Below are positions 1-8,500 of a stretch of DNA of 61,586 bases, in pieces. The translations under genes and the position numbers were made by a program. The stretch spans positions 1 to 61,586 of the forward strand of contig NZ_VDMC01000014.1 of assembly GCF_006346335.1 (NCBI RefSeq). Direction: 5' to 3'. The number at the start of each line of letters is the position of its first letter. Positions within the stretch are counted from its first letter, which is position 1. The notes beneath the pieces were generated by a model. That model was not told the DNA's origin. It ran no database searches and was given only the letters and a program-made list of their open reading frames with translations. Source of the stretch: Aequorivita sinensis (lineage in GTDB: Bacteria > Bacteroidota > Bacteroidia > Flavobacteriales > Flavobacteriaceae).

Positions 1-63
1 CACCGTATATAGTAACCTTACTCCGCTCTTTTGTTCTTTCTGATTAATACTTAAAATTAACTT

Positions 64-216
64 ATTTAGTAAAAATCAAACTTAAGATGTGTATAAGCAA
101 TGGCTTGTCCTCGCCTACTTGGAAAATCCTGCGGAATTTCCACAGACAAGTACCTGTTTGCAATTGTCCGTGACGAGACACGCCACAGCTCATATACGTA
201 ACGTTGTGTGCCATTC
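64..216. repeat. attC-like dyad element A
   Basis: This non-coding element opens with ATTTAG and a TTAAGATGTGTATAA core (about 82-96) and closes with TACGTAACGTTGTGTGCC (about 196-212). Its two ends are imperfect inverted copies of each other. Bases 64-120 match 7043-7099 (element F) at about 50 of 57 positions by hand count. It lies upstream of the first gene and looks like one member of the repeat family that separates the accessory genes. Calling it attC-like is inference. Confidence 0.5.
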
Positions 217-279
217 CCGTGATAGTAGCCATCGCAAAGAAACGGCTATTATTACTTTTAAATCGAAAATCTATATATA

Positions 280-741
280 ATGAGAGGAAGTTTAATAAAA
301 ATGCTGAATGATTGGTTGTCTAGAAAAATACCTGAAACCGAAATAGGTAATCCTACAGTTTTAATAAGTAGGTTATATAATGACGCAACAAATAACCCCG
401 CTATAGAAATTAGAGCAGCATATAAAAAAGTGGAGAATGCGTCTAGGGGGGAAACTTTCTTGCCTGCAACCATTCAAAGCAGTGACAGTTTTCGTATAAC
501 AATGAGAATGATAGAAATAGCACTCGATAATGAACTGATAAAAATTAATTATCATGGCATGTCTATTTTAAATCGGGATGGATTTGTGCATCATGCGGGT
601 CTAGATGATGAATTGATTGTGAGAGAAATGAATATGTTCATTAATAATCTAAACAAGAAATTGAAAAAATTTCTGCCCTTTGCTCAAGTAGTTAATGAGT
701 CTACCATATTGTTCCCGTACATAAGCGTAAGCCGAAAATAA
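280..741 (+). CDS. Hypothetical protein, 153 aa
   Basis: I do not recognise this protein. It has no signal peptide and no convincing membrane segment, is mixed alpha/beta in character, and has a lysine-rich stretch near residues 125-130 (NKKLKKFL). It stands alone on the plus strand, with element A upstream and element B downstream. A 14-base sequence (203-216) recurs inverted at 795-808 with one mismatch, so the gene is bracketed by inverted repeats like a cassette. The start at 280 is chosen for length; an internal Met at residue 8 is possible. It is probably a real accessory gene, but no function can be given. Confidence 0.55.
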   Translation: MRGSLIKMLNDWLSRKIPETEIGNPTVLISRLYNDATNNPAIEIRAAYKKVENASRGETFLPATIQSSDSFRITMRMIEIALDNELIKINYHGMSILNRDGFVHHAGLDDELIVREMNMFINNLNKKLKKFLPFAQVVNESTILFPYISVSRK

Positions 742-794
742 ACAAATGTGATTGTGAACGGTATAAAAGTAAAATCTGATCTTGACAGAATACT

Positions 795-941
795 GAACGG
801 CACACAACAGCGAATAAATGCAATTGCCAAATATATTCATGCCGGAAGTTCTTTTTCACGAATAATATTTATCATGGCCGAGAGAACTCAGTGCGCCTTG
901 ATTGGCAACTGACATATAGCCGCTAAACTTGTACACATTTG
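795..941. repeat. attC-like dyad element B
   Basis: The left arm (about 799-829, beginning GCACACAACAGCGAATAA) pairs imperfectly with the right arm (about 902-935, ending GCTAAACTTGTACA). Both arms carry an ATTGCC/GGCAA block and an ACAA end. The element lies between the unknown 153-residue gene and higB. Its left end is also an inverted relative of the right end of element A. Confidence 0.5.
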
Positions 942-1003
942 AAGAAAAATTCTGCAAACATTCAAAAATATACTCACCTTTGACGTAAGTAACGTAAAAA
1001 GGT

Positions 1004-1306
1004 ATGATATTATCCTTTGGTTCAAAAGAAACCGAACAAATTTGGGACGGAATCCGAGTTAAGAAAATGCCGATTGATATTCAAAACGTTGGAGGGAGGA
1101 AATTAAGAACATTGAACAAATCGCAAGATATTTCCGATAAGAGAATTCCACCATCCAACCAACTGGAAAAACTGACCGGAAAATTTAGCAAATTTTACAG
1201 TATTCGAATTTATAAACAATGGCGGATTATTTTCATTTGGGATAAAGGAAACGCAAACGAAGTGCAAACCCGCCTGCCGGACGAGCAGGTAATTGATTAT
1301 CATTAA
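1004..1306 (+). CDS. higB: HigB-type (RelE superfamily) toxin
   Basis: This 100-residue protein matches the HigB/plasmid-maintenance killer family across its whole length. Seen are an N-terminal F-x-x-K-E-T-E-x-I-W block (residues 5-14), a central RKLRTL region, the PPSNQLEKL motif (residues 49-57), and the C-terminal YSIRIYKQWRIIF strand followed by a DYH end. The family is ribosome-dependent mRNA endonucleases, kept silent by the partner antitoxin. The antitoxin gene follows after 11 bases, giving the toxin-first order normal for higBA. The pair sits between attC-like elements B and C; toxin-antitoxin cassettes are common in chromosomal integrons. Confidence 0.9.
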   Translation: MILSFGSKETEQIWDGIRVKKMPIDIQNVGGRKLRTLNKSQDISDKRIPPSNQLEKLTGKFSKFYSIRIYKQWRIIFIWDKGNANEVQTRLPDEQVIDYH

Positions 1307-1317
1307 AAAATATAAAA

Positions 1318-1620
1318 ATGGAAAAGTTAGCAAATGTACATCCTGGACAAATCTTGAATTACGAATTTCTTGAGCCGTTGGAAATCACCGCATACCGACT
1401 TTCCAAAGACTTGAAAATACCTCAAACCAGAATTTCGGAAATTATTAAAGGAAACCGAAGAATTACGGCTGACACAGCTTTACGATTAAGCAAATATTTT
1501 GGGAATTCTGCAAAATTCTGGCTCGGTCTTCAAAATGATTTTAATATCGAAGAAGAAAAAGAAAATAAAGAAAAAGAACTGAGCGAAATAAAGCAACACG
1601 TGGATAAAAACGTTCCCTAA
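1318..1620 (+). CDS. higA: HigA-type antitoxin, Xre-family HTH
   Basis: This 100-residue protein carries a helix-turn-helix over residues 22-58 (AYRLSKDLKIPQTRISEII, then ITADTALRLSKYF). This is the VapI/HigA antitoxin signature, and FWLGLQNDF follows. The family neutralises HigB and represses the higBA promoter. The C-terminus is a lysine/glutamate-rich tail. The stop codon TAA overlaps CCCTAAC (1615-1621), which resembles the first attC core box. The tight spacing to higB indicates co-transcription. Confidence 0.92.
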   Translation: MEKLANVHPGQILNYEFLEPLEITAYRLSKDLKIPQTRISEIIKGNRRITADTALRLSKYFGNSAKFWLGLQNDFNIEEEKENKEKELSEIKQHVDKNVP

Positions 1621-1738
1621 CAAGCTATAACCGCAATTTGCTTTGCCAGTTCGTTACACTCGTGTCGGCAGATTCGACTACCAATCGCCTGCGCTCAGGG
1701 CAGGCTAGAATCTAATTGTAATTGCTTAAGTCTGTGTC
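1615..1738. repeat. attC-like dyad element C
   Basis: The left end CCCTAACAAGCTATAACC overlaps the higA stop codon. The right end (about 1712-1738) carries an AATTGCTTAAGTCTGTG block that pairs imperfectly with it. A GC-rich CGCCTGCGC/GGGCAGGC hairpin lies between the arms. The layout matches elements A, B, E and F. The pairing was judged by eye and not by a folding program. Confidence 0.45.
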
Positions 1739-1879
1739 AAACCGAAAATAATTGCTAATTTAACCTGTAGCCATATTTTAGGATAAGTCATTACCAAAAA
1801 AACCTGCGCATTCTATAACTTAACAAATTTAAAATCACAGATTTGTGAAATAAAAATAAAAATTAAAAAACATCTACCT

Positions 1880-2176
1880 ATGAATAATATAATAGACCGT
1901 ATTACAAAAATGGAAAACATATTAGACGAACTCACAATCGTCGTTGAAAAATCTGATAAAGCAATGAATGAACTTGCCGAATCTTTGGAAGATTTAGAGA
2001 TATTAAAGAAATATTATGAATCTCAATATATGAAAGATGTTATGGCTGAGAAGAGGGGGGAGATCCCTCAAGATCTTAAACGCGGCGTTTTAAGTGAAGA
2101 TGCTGTTCATATGCTTCTAACCGATTTAGTTGAATTATCATTCAAAATGAAAAAATTGAGTAAAAAAATAAGATAA
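1880..2176 (+). CDS. DUF4298 family protein
   Basis: This 98-residue, almost entirely helical protein has a coiled-coil N-terminal half (residues 4-50) followed by the conserved core PQDLKRGVLSEDAVHMLL (residues 63-80), which I recognise as the DUF4298 signature. The family has no assigned biochemical role and occurs as a small cytoplasmic protein in Firmicutes and Bacteroidota, often in accessory regions. Here it stands alone on the plus strand, between element C and a further dyad (G). The start has an A-rich leader and no Shine-Dalgarno site, as is usual in this phylum. Confidence 0.8.
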   Translation: MNNIIDRITKMENILDELTIVVEKSDKAMNELAESLEDLEILKKYYESQYMKDVMAEKRGEIPQDLKRGVLSEDAVHMLLTDLVELSFKMKKLSKKIR

Positions 2177-2189
2177 TTTTAATGTCAAA

Positions 2190-2276
2190 TTACCCCGCTA
2201 CCGCACGAGTCCTCTCCTACAGTTCAATAAAAAGCCCAGCTACCCGACCTAAATACAGAAAGGCAATAGCGGATAT
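2190..2276. repeat. Dyad element G
   Basis: CCGCTAccGC (2195-2204) pairs with GCaaTAGCGG (2263-2272) at 8 of 10 positions, around a 58-base loop. It follows the DUF4298 gene directly. It could be the central stem of another spacer element of the same kind, though its flanks look less like elements A-F. Confidence 0.35.
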
Positions 2277-2335
2277 CGAATAAAGAAAAAAAAATAATTA
2301 AAATATTACTACATTAAAGCTTTAGAAACCACGCG

Positions 2336-2731
2336 ATGCAATCGCTTAGGAACGGAGAAATAAAAAAGCAAATCCCATTCAAATCACTTTTTAGTCTTGC
2401 CTTCTTATTAATGGCCATTGGTTATTTTATAATGGCATTTAATAAAAGCTATTTTGGCATAATCTCAGGCTTAACCATTTCGAGTCTTGGAATTGGACTA
2501 TTGCTTCCAAACGGCAATGTATGGCTCATAAAACATGTTCCTGTTTCAAATAGAGGAAAAATAATAGGCACCATGTCGTCTATGTTGTTTTTCTGTCAGT
2601 TTGTTTCCCCATTGATTATTGCATTGATAATTAGTCAATTTAATTTGACTTACGCATTTCATATCGCTTTTGGTTCAATGGCAGTATTAGCTATTATATT
2701 TTATTTAAGTAATTTTAAAAATCAAAAATAA
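2336..2731 (+). pseudogene. MFS transporter, C-terminal remnant
   Basis: The 131 residues form about five hydrophobic segments and resemble the second half (roughly helices 7-12) of a major facilitator permease, including a loop NRGKIIGTMSS typical of the helix 10-11 region. There is no N-terminal half: upstream in the same frame a stop lies just before the first Met, and no matching sequence continues in another frame. A functional MFS protein is about 400 residues, so this is very probably a truncated remnant. Element G lies between it and the DUF4298 gene, which suggests rearrangement at the repeat. Confidence 0.65.
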
Positions 2732-2770
2732 GCCGTGTGAAATGGTTAATCGATAGTATAGAAAAACCGT

Positions 2771-3895
2771 ATGACAATGAAGTTAAATAATACAAATGTG
2801 AATTTTTGGAAAGATGGCAATGGGAAAAATTTCATAGAATGGGCGGGAAAAGATGTGCCTACAAGTCAAAATAACTCAAATCTTTTCTATCAATATGATG
2901 AAGAAGTAGATGTTTTGGTTAAAAAGTGGATGAAAAATAACGATTTCAAAACCATTATGAAATCCTTACACAGTGGCACAGACGAAAATCTACCACAAGA
3001 TTACCTCGATTTTAAGAAAAACTTAGAAAAAAAACCAGATTGGTTAGATGAAAAACTAATAAAAGTAGGTTCAGAATTATCTGAACGAAGCGGTTTAATA
3101 GGACTTTTGGTTTTAAGAAACTTTGCTCTGTTGGGCGGATATAATTTTGCAAACCTTACAAAACCTCTTGTTGCGACAGGCTCTTTGGATAAAGGTGCAG
3201 TTACCCGCCTTCATAATACTCTGAACTTTTGGGTGAATGTCTCAAGAACGGCAGCAGACTCCCAAAACAGGCGCCTCAATGCGTGTTTGAGCACGAGGTT
3301 GGTGCATAGTGCTTCTCGGTTAATGATTCAGGAAAAAATGCCGCACTGGGATCGGGAGAAGTATGGTATCGCCATCAATTATGCTGATATGGTAGCCACT
3401 AATATTGCCTTTACTGTTTACTATCTTTTTGGTCTGAAAAAGCTCAATTTTAAATATTCCCAAGAGGAAGAAAAAGGAATATTCCACTTGTGGAAATATG
3501 TAACCTATCTCTTGGGGGTACCTTTGGACATTATCCCAAATAATAAGGAGGAGGCTTTGGGATTCTTTAAATTTTGGACACAGTATCAGAACGCTCCCGA
3601 CGAAGATTCTATGATACTGACCAATTCACTTTTGGATGAGAATACGCCCATCAGTCTATTAAAACTGGATATCGTTAAGAGGAATATGGGCTATATCCAC
3701 CGAAGCATCGCCAATTATCTTATTGATAAAGAGACTCGTAATAGCTTGAATATACCACCGGTTAGATTTAAAAACATAATCCCTAGAGCAATACAATTAA
3801 AAAATGAAATTCAATTTGACAGAGACCATCAAATTAAAACAGGGAACACGGAGCAATTAAGTGTTTTGGCAGATTATAAAAATAGCATTGCCTAA
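2771..3895 (+). CDS. MpaB/DUF2236-family oxygenase
   Basis: This 374-residue protein resembles the oxygenase MpaB family (DUF2236), which includes the haem-containing latex-clearing proteins and fungal MpaB. The family core is present: the RLVHSASRL block with the conserved His and Arg (about residues 177-185), then YGIAINYADMVATNIAF and a helix-rich C-terminal half. Members are thought to bind haem b and oxidise lipophilic substrates; the substrate here is unknown. There is no clear signal peptide. The gene follows an MFS remnant by 39 bases. Its stop TAA lies inside GCCTAAC (3890-3896), a full match to the attC box RYYYAAC. Confidence 0.75.
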   Translation: MTMKLNNTNVNFWKDGNGKNFIEWAGKDVPTSQNNSNLFYQYDEEVDVLVKKWMKNNDFKTIMKSLHSGTDENLPQDYLDFKKNLEKKPDWLDEKLIKVGSELSERSGLIGLLVLRNFALLGGYNFANLTKPLVATGSLDKGAVTRLHNTLNFWVNVSRTAADSQNRRLNACLSTRLVHSASRLMIQEKMPHWDREKYGIAINYADMVATNIAFTVYYLFGLKKLNFKYSQEEEKGIFHLWKYVTYLLGVPLDIIPNNKEEALGFFKFWTQYQNAPDEDSMILTNSLLDENTPISLLKLDIVKRNMGYIHRSIANYLIDKETRNSLNIPPVRFKNIIPRAIQLKNEIQFDRDHQIKTGNTEQLSVLADYKNSIA

Positions 3896-4259
3896 CATCG
3901 TACTTGTAAAAATCTGGGTTATGGGGTAATTTAGAATTTAGTAATATTTAGTCACTTCTCCTTTTCCGTTGTGGTTAATTAAGAAGAAACCGATAAAATA
4001 CTTTTAATCTGATGAAGAATGGAATATAATTTTTGAATTTGCAAACTACCCCTAGGCAAGCTCATTAAGAATTAAAAGAAAAAAACGAATTGATTTCGAG
4101 GCAAGTTTCGGAGCATTTAAATCGCGATTTTATATTTAAAATTAATAGGTGTAAAAATGACATTTTAAATTCCAGGTAGATAATCATATACACTTATTCA
4201 TTCTTTAAATCATCTGATATGAAATTTAAATTTTCAACCTTAAAATGAAAATAAAAACC
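3890..4259. other. Non-coding spacer with an attC-like first box
   Basis: The stretch begins with GCCTAAC overlapping the oxygenase stop codon, but I could not find a paired right arm, so the element may be truncated. The remainder is AT-rich with no credible gene on either strand. It ends at the terminator of the minus-strand T9SS gene. Confidence 0.4.
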
Positions 4260-4292
4260 AAAGCGGGAATCCTTAAAAGAAAATCCCGCTTT
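4260..4292 (-). terminator. Rho-independent terminator of the T9SS gene at 4343-5344
   Basis: AAAGCGGGA (4260-4268) pairs with TCCCGCTTT (4284-4292) around a 15-base loop. Read on the minus strand the stem is followed by a T-rich tail. It lies 50 bases beyond the stop codon of the upstream gene. Confidence 0.75.
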
Positions 4293-4342
4293 TAAAAAAT
4301 CTTAATCAGATACTAGTGACCTAAAATAGTATCGACTTACTG

Positions 4343-5344
4343 TTAATTCTTAATAATCTTGTAAGTACCAATTTGTCCGTTTACAGTAATTTTCATTAAA
4401 TATATTCCAGCGACCAAGTTAGAAAGGTCTAGTTGTGCCGATGCTGTAGACATATTACTTTGTTCAAAAACCCTATTACCTAATACGGAGTAAATCTCTA
4501 CGTTATTGATTTTTTCTACTGATAAAAGATCGATTTTATCATTTACTGGATTGGGAGAAAAAGTAAAATCCTCGATATTGTTGTCGTTAACACTTAACCC
4601 CTCACCTATTACATAGTAAAAAGCATCTGCAAGAAAGTTTGATACATTAAAAATTCCATCCCAGCTACATCCGGCAGGTTTTCTCATAAAAATACCGAGG
4701 TCAAGCCTGTTAGGTAAAGTTGTTGATGCATAAGCAATTGGGTTGCCGGTAGCACTATCTAACAAACGTACTGCATCCGCTGTTACAAGAGGGTTTAAAG
4801 GAAATGCACCTGCATGATAATCGGAGAATTCTAGTTCACTTGCATGTGCTACAACAGGATGGTCAGCTTCGTATATTGTCCCAATACCATCACCACAAAC
4901 TGTAAATAAAAAATCTAGAGGTTGATTTAATACAATATGCCATTCTCCTCCATTTTGCCATTCCCCTAGTAACTTCGAATTAAAAAGTGTACCATAATCA
5001 TCCAAGGTATAAGAAGCAAGTATAACTCCTCCTCCAGAAGCAGCAAAGGCCGCCATATCATCACCGAGAGCTACAGCATCTGCAAAAGAAGAATTTCCTT
5101 GAATAAGAACTGCATCATAGGTCATTATTTGTGCTAATGATGGTTGATTTCCAATATTATCGCTAGCATTGTATGTGTCTACTATCTCGAAATGCCCTGT
5201 GGCAAATAAGTCAGTCGCAAGGTCTTCACATGCCTGCGCAGCATCAGGACCTGCTTCAGCATATATATAAGCAACTTTTGGCAGTTGGGCGCTAACCTTA
5301 AATGCAAAAAGCATAAATAAAAAAAAGAGTAAAGTATTTTTCAT
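4343..5344 (-). CDS. Secreted T9SS-sorted protein with amidotransferase-like fold
   Basis: The 333-residue protein has a signal peptide (residues 1-19, ending VSAQ). The body begins KVAYIYAEAGPDA and contains a glycine-rich ASGGGVILAS segment (about residues 102-111), reminiscent of the ThuA/class I glutamine amidotransferase-like fold but without an obvious catalytic Cys-His-Glu triad. The last ~75 residues are a type A T9SS sorting domain: FSPNPVNDKIDLL, VEIYSVLGNRVF, LSNLVAGIYLMKI, ending YKIIKN. The protein should be exported across the outer membrane and anchored or released there. It has its own promoter and terminator. Function is unknown. Confidence 0.8.
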   Translation of the reverse strand: MKNTLLFFLFMLFAFKVSAQLPKVAYIYAEAGPDAAQACEDLATDLFATGHFEIVDTYNASDNIGNQPSLAQIMTYDAVLIQGNSSFADAVALGDDMAAFAASGGGVILASYTLDDYGTLFNSKLLGEWQNGGEWHIVLNQPLDFLFTVCGDGIGTIYEADHPVVAHASELEFSDYHAGAFPLNPLVTADAVRLLDSATGNPIAYASTTLPNRLDLGIFMRKPAGCSWDGIFNVSNFLADAFYYVIGEGLSVNDNNIEDFTFSPNPVNDKIDLLSVEKINNVEIYSVLGNRVFEQSNMSTASAQLDLSNLVAGIYLMKITVNGQIGTYKIIKN

Positions 5345-5379
5345 GATAGTAATTTTTAGGGGTTAAAAAGGGTATTTCA

Positions 5380-5387
5380 CAAAATTA
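5380..5387 (-). promoter_or_regulatory. -7 promoter box TAATTTTG
   Basis: On the minus strand TAATTTTG matches the Bacteroidota -7 consensus TAnnTTTG, 36 bases upstream of the T9SS gene at 4343-5344. No clear -33 TTTG was identified. Confidence 0.45.
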
Positions 5388-5632
5388 CATATACTAAAAC
5401 CTTTCCATCTAATAAAACATCATATAATTATACTTTTAACTAATATCCAATAGACTTTTTGTTAAACTACTAACTTGACTATTATCTAAAGCCCTTCTTC
5501 ATTGAATAGTGTTTAATGGGAATTAAATAAAACTATTGACCAAGGTGAGAAAATTGCTAACCATTATAAAAGAATTTAGCAGGGAAGAAAGGCTCATTCC
5601 AAATTACAAGAACGAATAGTGAATGAATAACG

Positions 5633-5787
5633 TACTATAACATTCTATATAATTAATATCTAATTCTCAACTACTTACTTATCCCGATAGCTATCGGCAC
5701 ACGGATTTTCACTTCTTATAGTTCACTTTGTTCATTTTTAAATGGTTTGTATTTGCTAAATTACCAGCTTAAAAAACGTAACAATCC
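5633..5787. repeat. attC-like dyad element E with palindromic tip
   Basis: The left end ACTATAACATTCTATATAA matches the left ends of elements A, C and F in layout. The centre carries the perfect 14-bp palindrome CCGATAGCTATCGG (5684-5697). The right end GCTAAATTACC...CGTAACAATCC resembles the right end of element F. It lies in the 480-base spacer between the T9SS gene and the POT-like gene; the rest of that spacer (5388-5632) shows nothing I can name. Confidence 0.45.
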
Positions 5788-5824
5788 AGATACAAACACG
5801 GAATTTATCAACAAAAAACTCTGA

Positions 5825-7039
5825 ATGGAAAGAATTCGAATACAAAAACATTCCATAGAAACTTTGTACTACAGTATATCGTTGATTTTGGAAAGAGCAT
5901 CTTACTATGGTTTAAGATTACTGATTATTATATATATGACTGGAGAAGTCCTAAAAATGAATAGTACAGAAGCGTTAAGCATTTATGGGTTGTTCACGGG
6001 TTCCCTTATGCTTTCAAAAATTATTGGAGCCATTCTTGGGGACCTGGTTATTGGAAATAAAAAAGCTTTGTTTATAGGAGGAATGATTCAGGCAATTGGG
6101 GCTTTTTGTCTTTGTATTCCATCAACATTAGGATTATATCTTGGGTTATTTTTGATAGTTATTGGCAACGGATTTTACACATCAAATATTATCTCAAATT
6201 TTGGGAAATCATATCTAAACAATAAGAAACAATTGGATTCGGGTTTTTCGATTTTTTATTTGGCAACAAATTTAGGGGCATTTCTTGGCACTTTATTAAT
6301 TGGCTTAATAGGAGAAAAATACGGATATAATTATGCTTTTATAATCGGTGGCTTATTAATGTTATCCTCCTTAATTCCTATACTTAGAACCAAAGAAAAA
6401 GTTGTAGAAAAAGAATTTAAGCACGATTTAACTATTAAGAAAAGAATTATAAATATTTCCATCGTTCTGATGGTAGTTGGACTTTTCTGGGCAATTTATG
6501 AAATCTCGTATTATAGGATTATAGACTTACAAGTTCAATTTAGAGATGTTATTACTATTGAAATGTTTAAAAATGATTGGCACTCAATTAATTCCCTCCT
6601 CATTTTGCCAATAGGTATAATTGCAATAATAGGATGGACATATTTCTATACTTCGCAATTCTTCAAATTAATTTTGGGTTTTATTTTTGGTGCTATTTCA
6701 CTTATTGTTTTAATGTCAATTCCAGACGTTTTTACTGAAAAACATATGATCCTCTATTTGTTATCAATCCTTTTTATGGGCATTTCGGAAATCCATATTG
6801 CACCAATTCTTTATTCCACATTAACAAAGTATTCAAATCCAAAATATTTGGCAATTTTAATTAGCTTAGCCTTTATACCAACATCAATGTTAATTTTCAG
6901 TACTGGATTTTTTAATGACAGATTTTATGACAACCCAATTTTTGGATTAAAATTAGGAGTAACAATTATGATTATAGTTGCCATTGGTCTATTCGGATAT
7001 ATAGCCTGGAATAAAAAAACAGCTAAAACACTAAGTTAA
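5825..7039 (+). CDS. POT-family (proton-dependent oligopeptide) MFS transporter
   Basis: The 404-residue membrane protein has about 12 hydrophobic segments. The N-terminal LERASYYGLR (residues 22-31) matches the ExxER(F/A)SYYG motif of proton-coupled oligopeptide transporters. A loop-2 GDLVIGNKKALFIGG follows (about residues 72-86). SGFSIFYLATNLGAFLG (about residues 138-154) is the second POT signature. The family moves di- and tripeptides or related compounds with protons. The protein is shorter than typical 450-600-residue members. It stands alone between elements E and F, and its stop lies in AGTTAAC. The substrate cannot be told from sequence. Confidence 0.78.
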   Translation: MERIRIQKHSIETLYYSISLILERASYYGLRLLIIIYMTGEVLKMNSTEALSIYGLFTGSLMLSKIIGAILGDLVIGNKKALFIGGMIQAIGAFCLCIPSTLGLYLGLFLIVIGNGFYTSNIISNFGKSYLNNKKQLDSGFSIFYLATNLGAFLGTLLIGLIGEKYGYNYAFIIGGLLMLSSLIPILRTKEKVVEKEFKHDLTIKKRIINISIVLMVVGLFWAIYEISYYRIIDLQVQFRDVITIEMFKNDWHSINSLLILPIGIIAIIGWTYFYTSQFFKLILGFIFGAISLIVLMSIPDVFTEKHMILYLLSILFMGISEIHIAPILYSTLTKYSNPKYLAILISLAFIPTSMLIFSTGFFNDRFYDNPIFGLKLGVTIMIIVAIGLFGYIAWNKKTAKTLS

Positions 7040-7200
7040 CTGATTTAGAGAAAATCAAACTTAAGATGTGTATAATTAATGGCTAGTTCTCACCTACTTA
7101 CCAATCCCGATAGCTAACGGCACATGGTTTTATTTTCCACAGTGCACTTCACTCATGTCTAATTGTGATTTTTTTGTTAAATTGGTTACATCAACAAGCC
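7034..7200. repeat. attC-like dyad element F
   Basis: It begins AGTTAAC, overlapping the POT stop codon. It shares 50 of 57 bases with element A (7043-7099 against 64-120) and carries the CCGATAGCTAACGG variant (7107-7120) of the element E palindrome. It ends GTTAAATTGGTTACATCAAC (about 7176-7195). It is the clearest member of the spacer repeat family. Confidence 0.5.
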
Positions 7201-7282
7201 ACCAATCATACAAAGAACGGTTTAAGAAAGGTAAACCGATTTGAACTAAAGCCAAGACTTTTGCATATTCAATCATTCAATA

Positions 7283-8275
7283 ATGGCAAAAACAACAATA
7301 GAGAAGCTAAAAAAATCTAACCATATATACGATTTACTGCGTATTTTGAAGGATTCTGACAAGCCCGAAGATATTAAAGCTATGCAAGAAATATGGGAGG
7401 AATGTGGTTTCTGGGCTAACTCAAAAAAGGAGGAAAATAAGTTTGTAGCTCCCTTTCAAGAAAATAGACGAAGTTTTGTTTTAACCGCTCCAGCCACTTG
7501 GGAAAAAGGTAAGTTTCCTCCGCCTGGTGATTATTCCTTTGCACTAGTTACTAAAAAAGGTCCAGGTATCAGAGAATCTTTTATTGAAACTACTGTGTTT
7601 TATTTTTACAAGGAAAACTACTTCTCCTTATCAAAATATCATAGAGGTTATTTATTCACTTGTTTAGAAGAAAAAAAGAATTTGTGTTTATTTGACTATT
7701 CAGTTATTAAGGACAAGAAATCTCCTTATTATGAAAAGTCCTTGCGGATGCAAAAAAGAGAACGAGAAGTAAAGCAAGAATGTGTGAAGTTTATTCCCGA
7801 ATTGGCACATTACCTATGGCCGGACGAGCTAGATATTTCCGGTAGTTGGGAGGAAGAGAAACTTTCACATCCTAACTTCTTTAAAAAAACATTTGAAATG
7901 CTTAGCAGTGGATATTATTCCTATGTGGGTGCATGGACCTTCCCTTTTACACCTCTTGAGTGGGAGAATAATGAGGCTCAAATCGCGAAAGAAATCACTT
8001 ACACAGCCGTTGATTATAATCATCAATATAATTATGGCGTTATTAAAAAAGGAGAGTTTAATGAAGACATAGGTATATGGCTAAAGCAAGAAGAAAACTA
8101 TATTAGTTTCAAAGTCAAATTCAGAGATGGGGAAACTTCTTTTACTAATTTTAAGGGTAAACTTTATCCTGATTACATCGAGTTTTCTATTCCGTTTTAT
8201 TTCAAATCCCCAAAAGAAAAAGCTTATTTAATTCGGCATTTTGATCAATATGGACTTCATATTACAAACTTATGA
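7283..8275 (+). CDS. Hypothetical protein, 330 aa
   Basis: I do not recognise this protein. It has no signal peptide or membrane helix and is rich in aromatic and charged residues. The first 60 residues are helical and charged (KLKKSNHIYDLLRILKDSDK). The rest seems beta-rich, with many Tyr, Phe and Trp. It stands alone on the plus strand after element F, in the accessory region, and the start ATG follows an AT-rich leader. A direct repeat GATTTTAATTTTACA occurs twice downstream (8313-8327 and 8362-8376). Length and codon use support a real gene. Confidence 0.6.
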   Translation: MAKTTIEKLKKSNHIYDLLRILKDSDKPEDIKAMQEIWEECGFWANSKKEENKFVAPFQENRRSFVLTAPATWEKGKFPPPGDYSFALVTKKGPGIRESFIETTVFYFYKENYFSLSKYHRGYLFTCLEEKKNLCLFDYSVIKDKKSPYYEKSLRMQKREREVKQECVKFIPELAHYLWPDELDISGSWEEEKLSHPNFFKKTFEMLSSGYYSYVGAWTFPFTPLEWENNEAQIAKEITYTAVDYNHQYNYGVIKKGEFNEDIGIWLKQEENYISFKVKFRDGETSFTNFKGKLYPDYIEFSIPFYFKSPKEKAYLIRHFDQYGLHITNL

Positions 8276-8500
8276 AGTTTAAAAGGCATACTCGATGTAG
8301 CAGATAATTCCCGATTTTAATTTTACAGATTTGAACAGATACGTATATAATAACAAAACAGATTTTAATTTTACAAATAATGTTAAGTATTTAAATAACG
8401 GCAACTTAGAAAAATGAAAGGAATACAGAAATGCAAATAATATCCTTCAAATGCACCTTATTCTATACTTCGGCACTAATTAAAACTCAGGAATTTAGAT

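Noticed and set aside
89-280. 63-codon open frame at the start of the window
   Set aside because: It runs through repeat element A, has unnatural composition and no resemblance to any family; it is a chance frame in the repeat.
5684-5697. CCGATAGCTATCGG palindrome as an insertion-sequence end
   Set aside because: There is no second end and no transposase; it is better explained as the tip of dyad element E, repeated imperfectly in element F.
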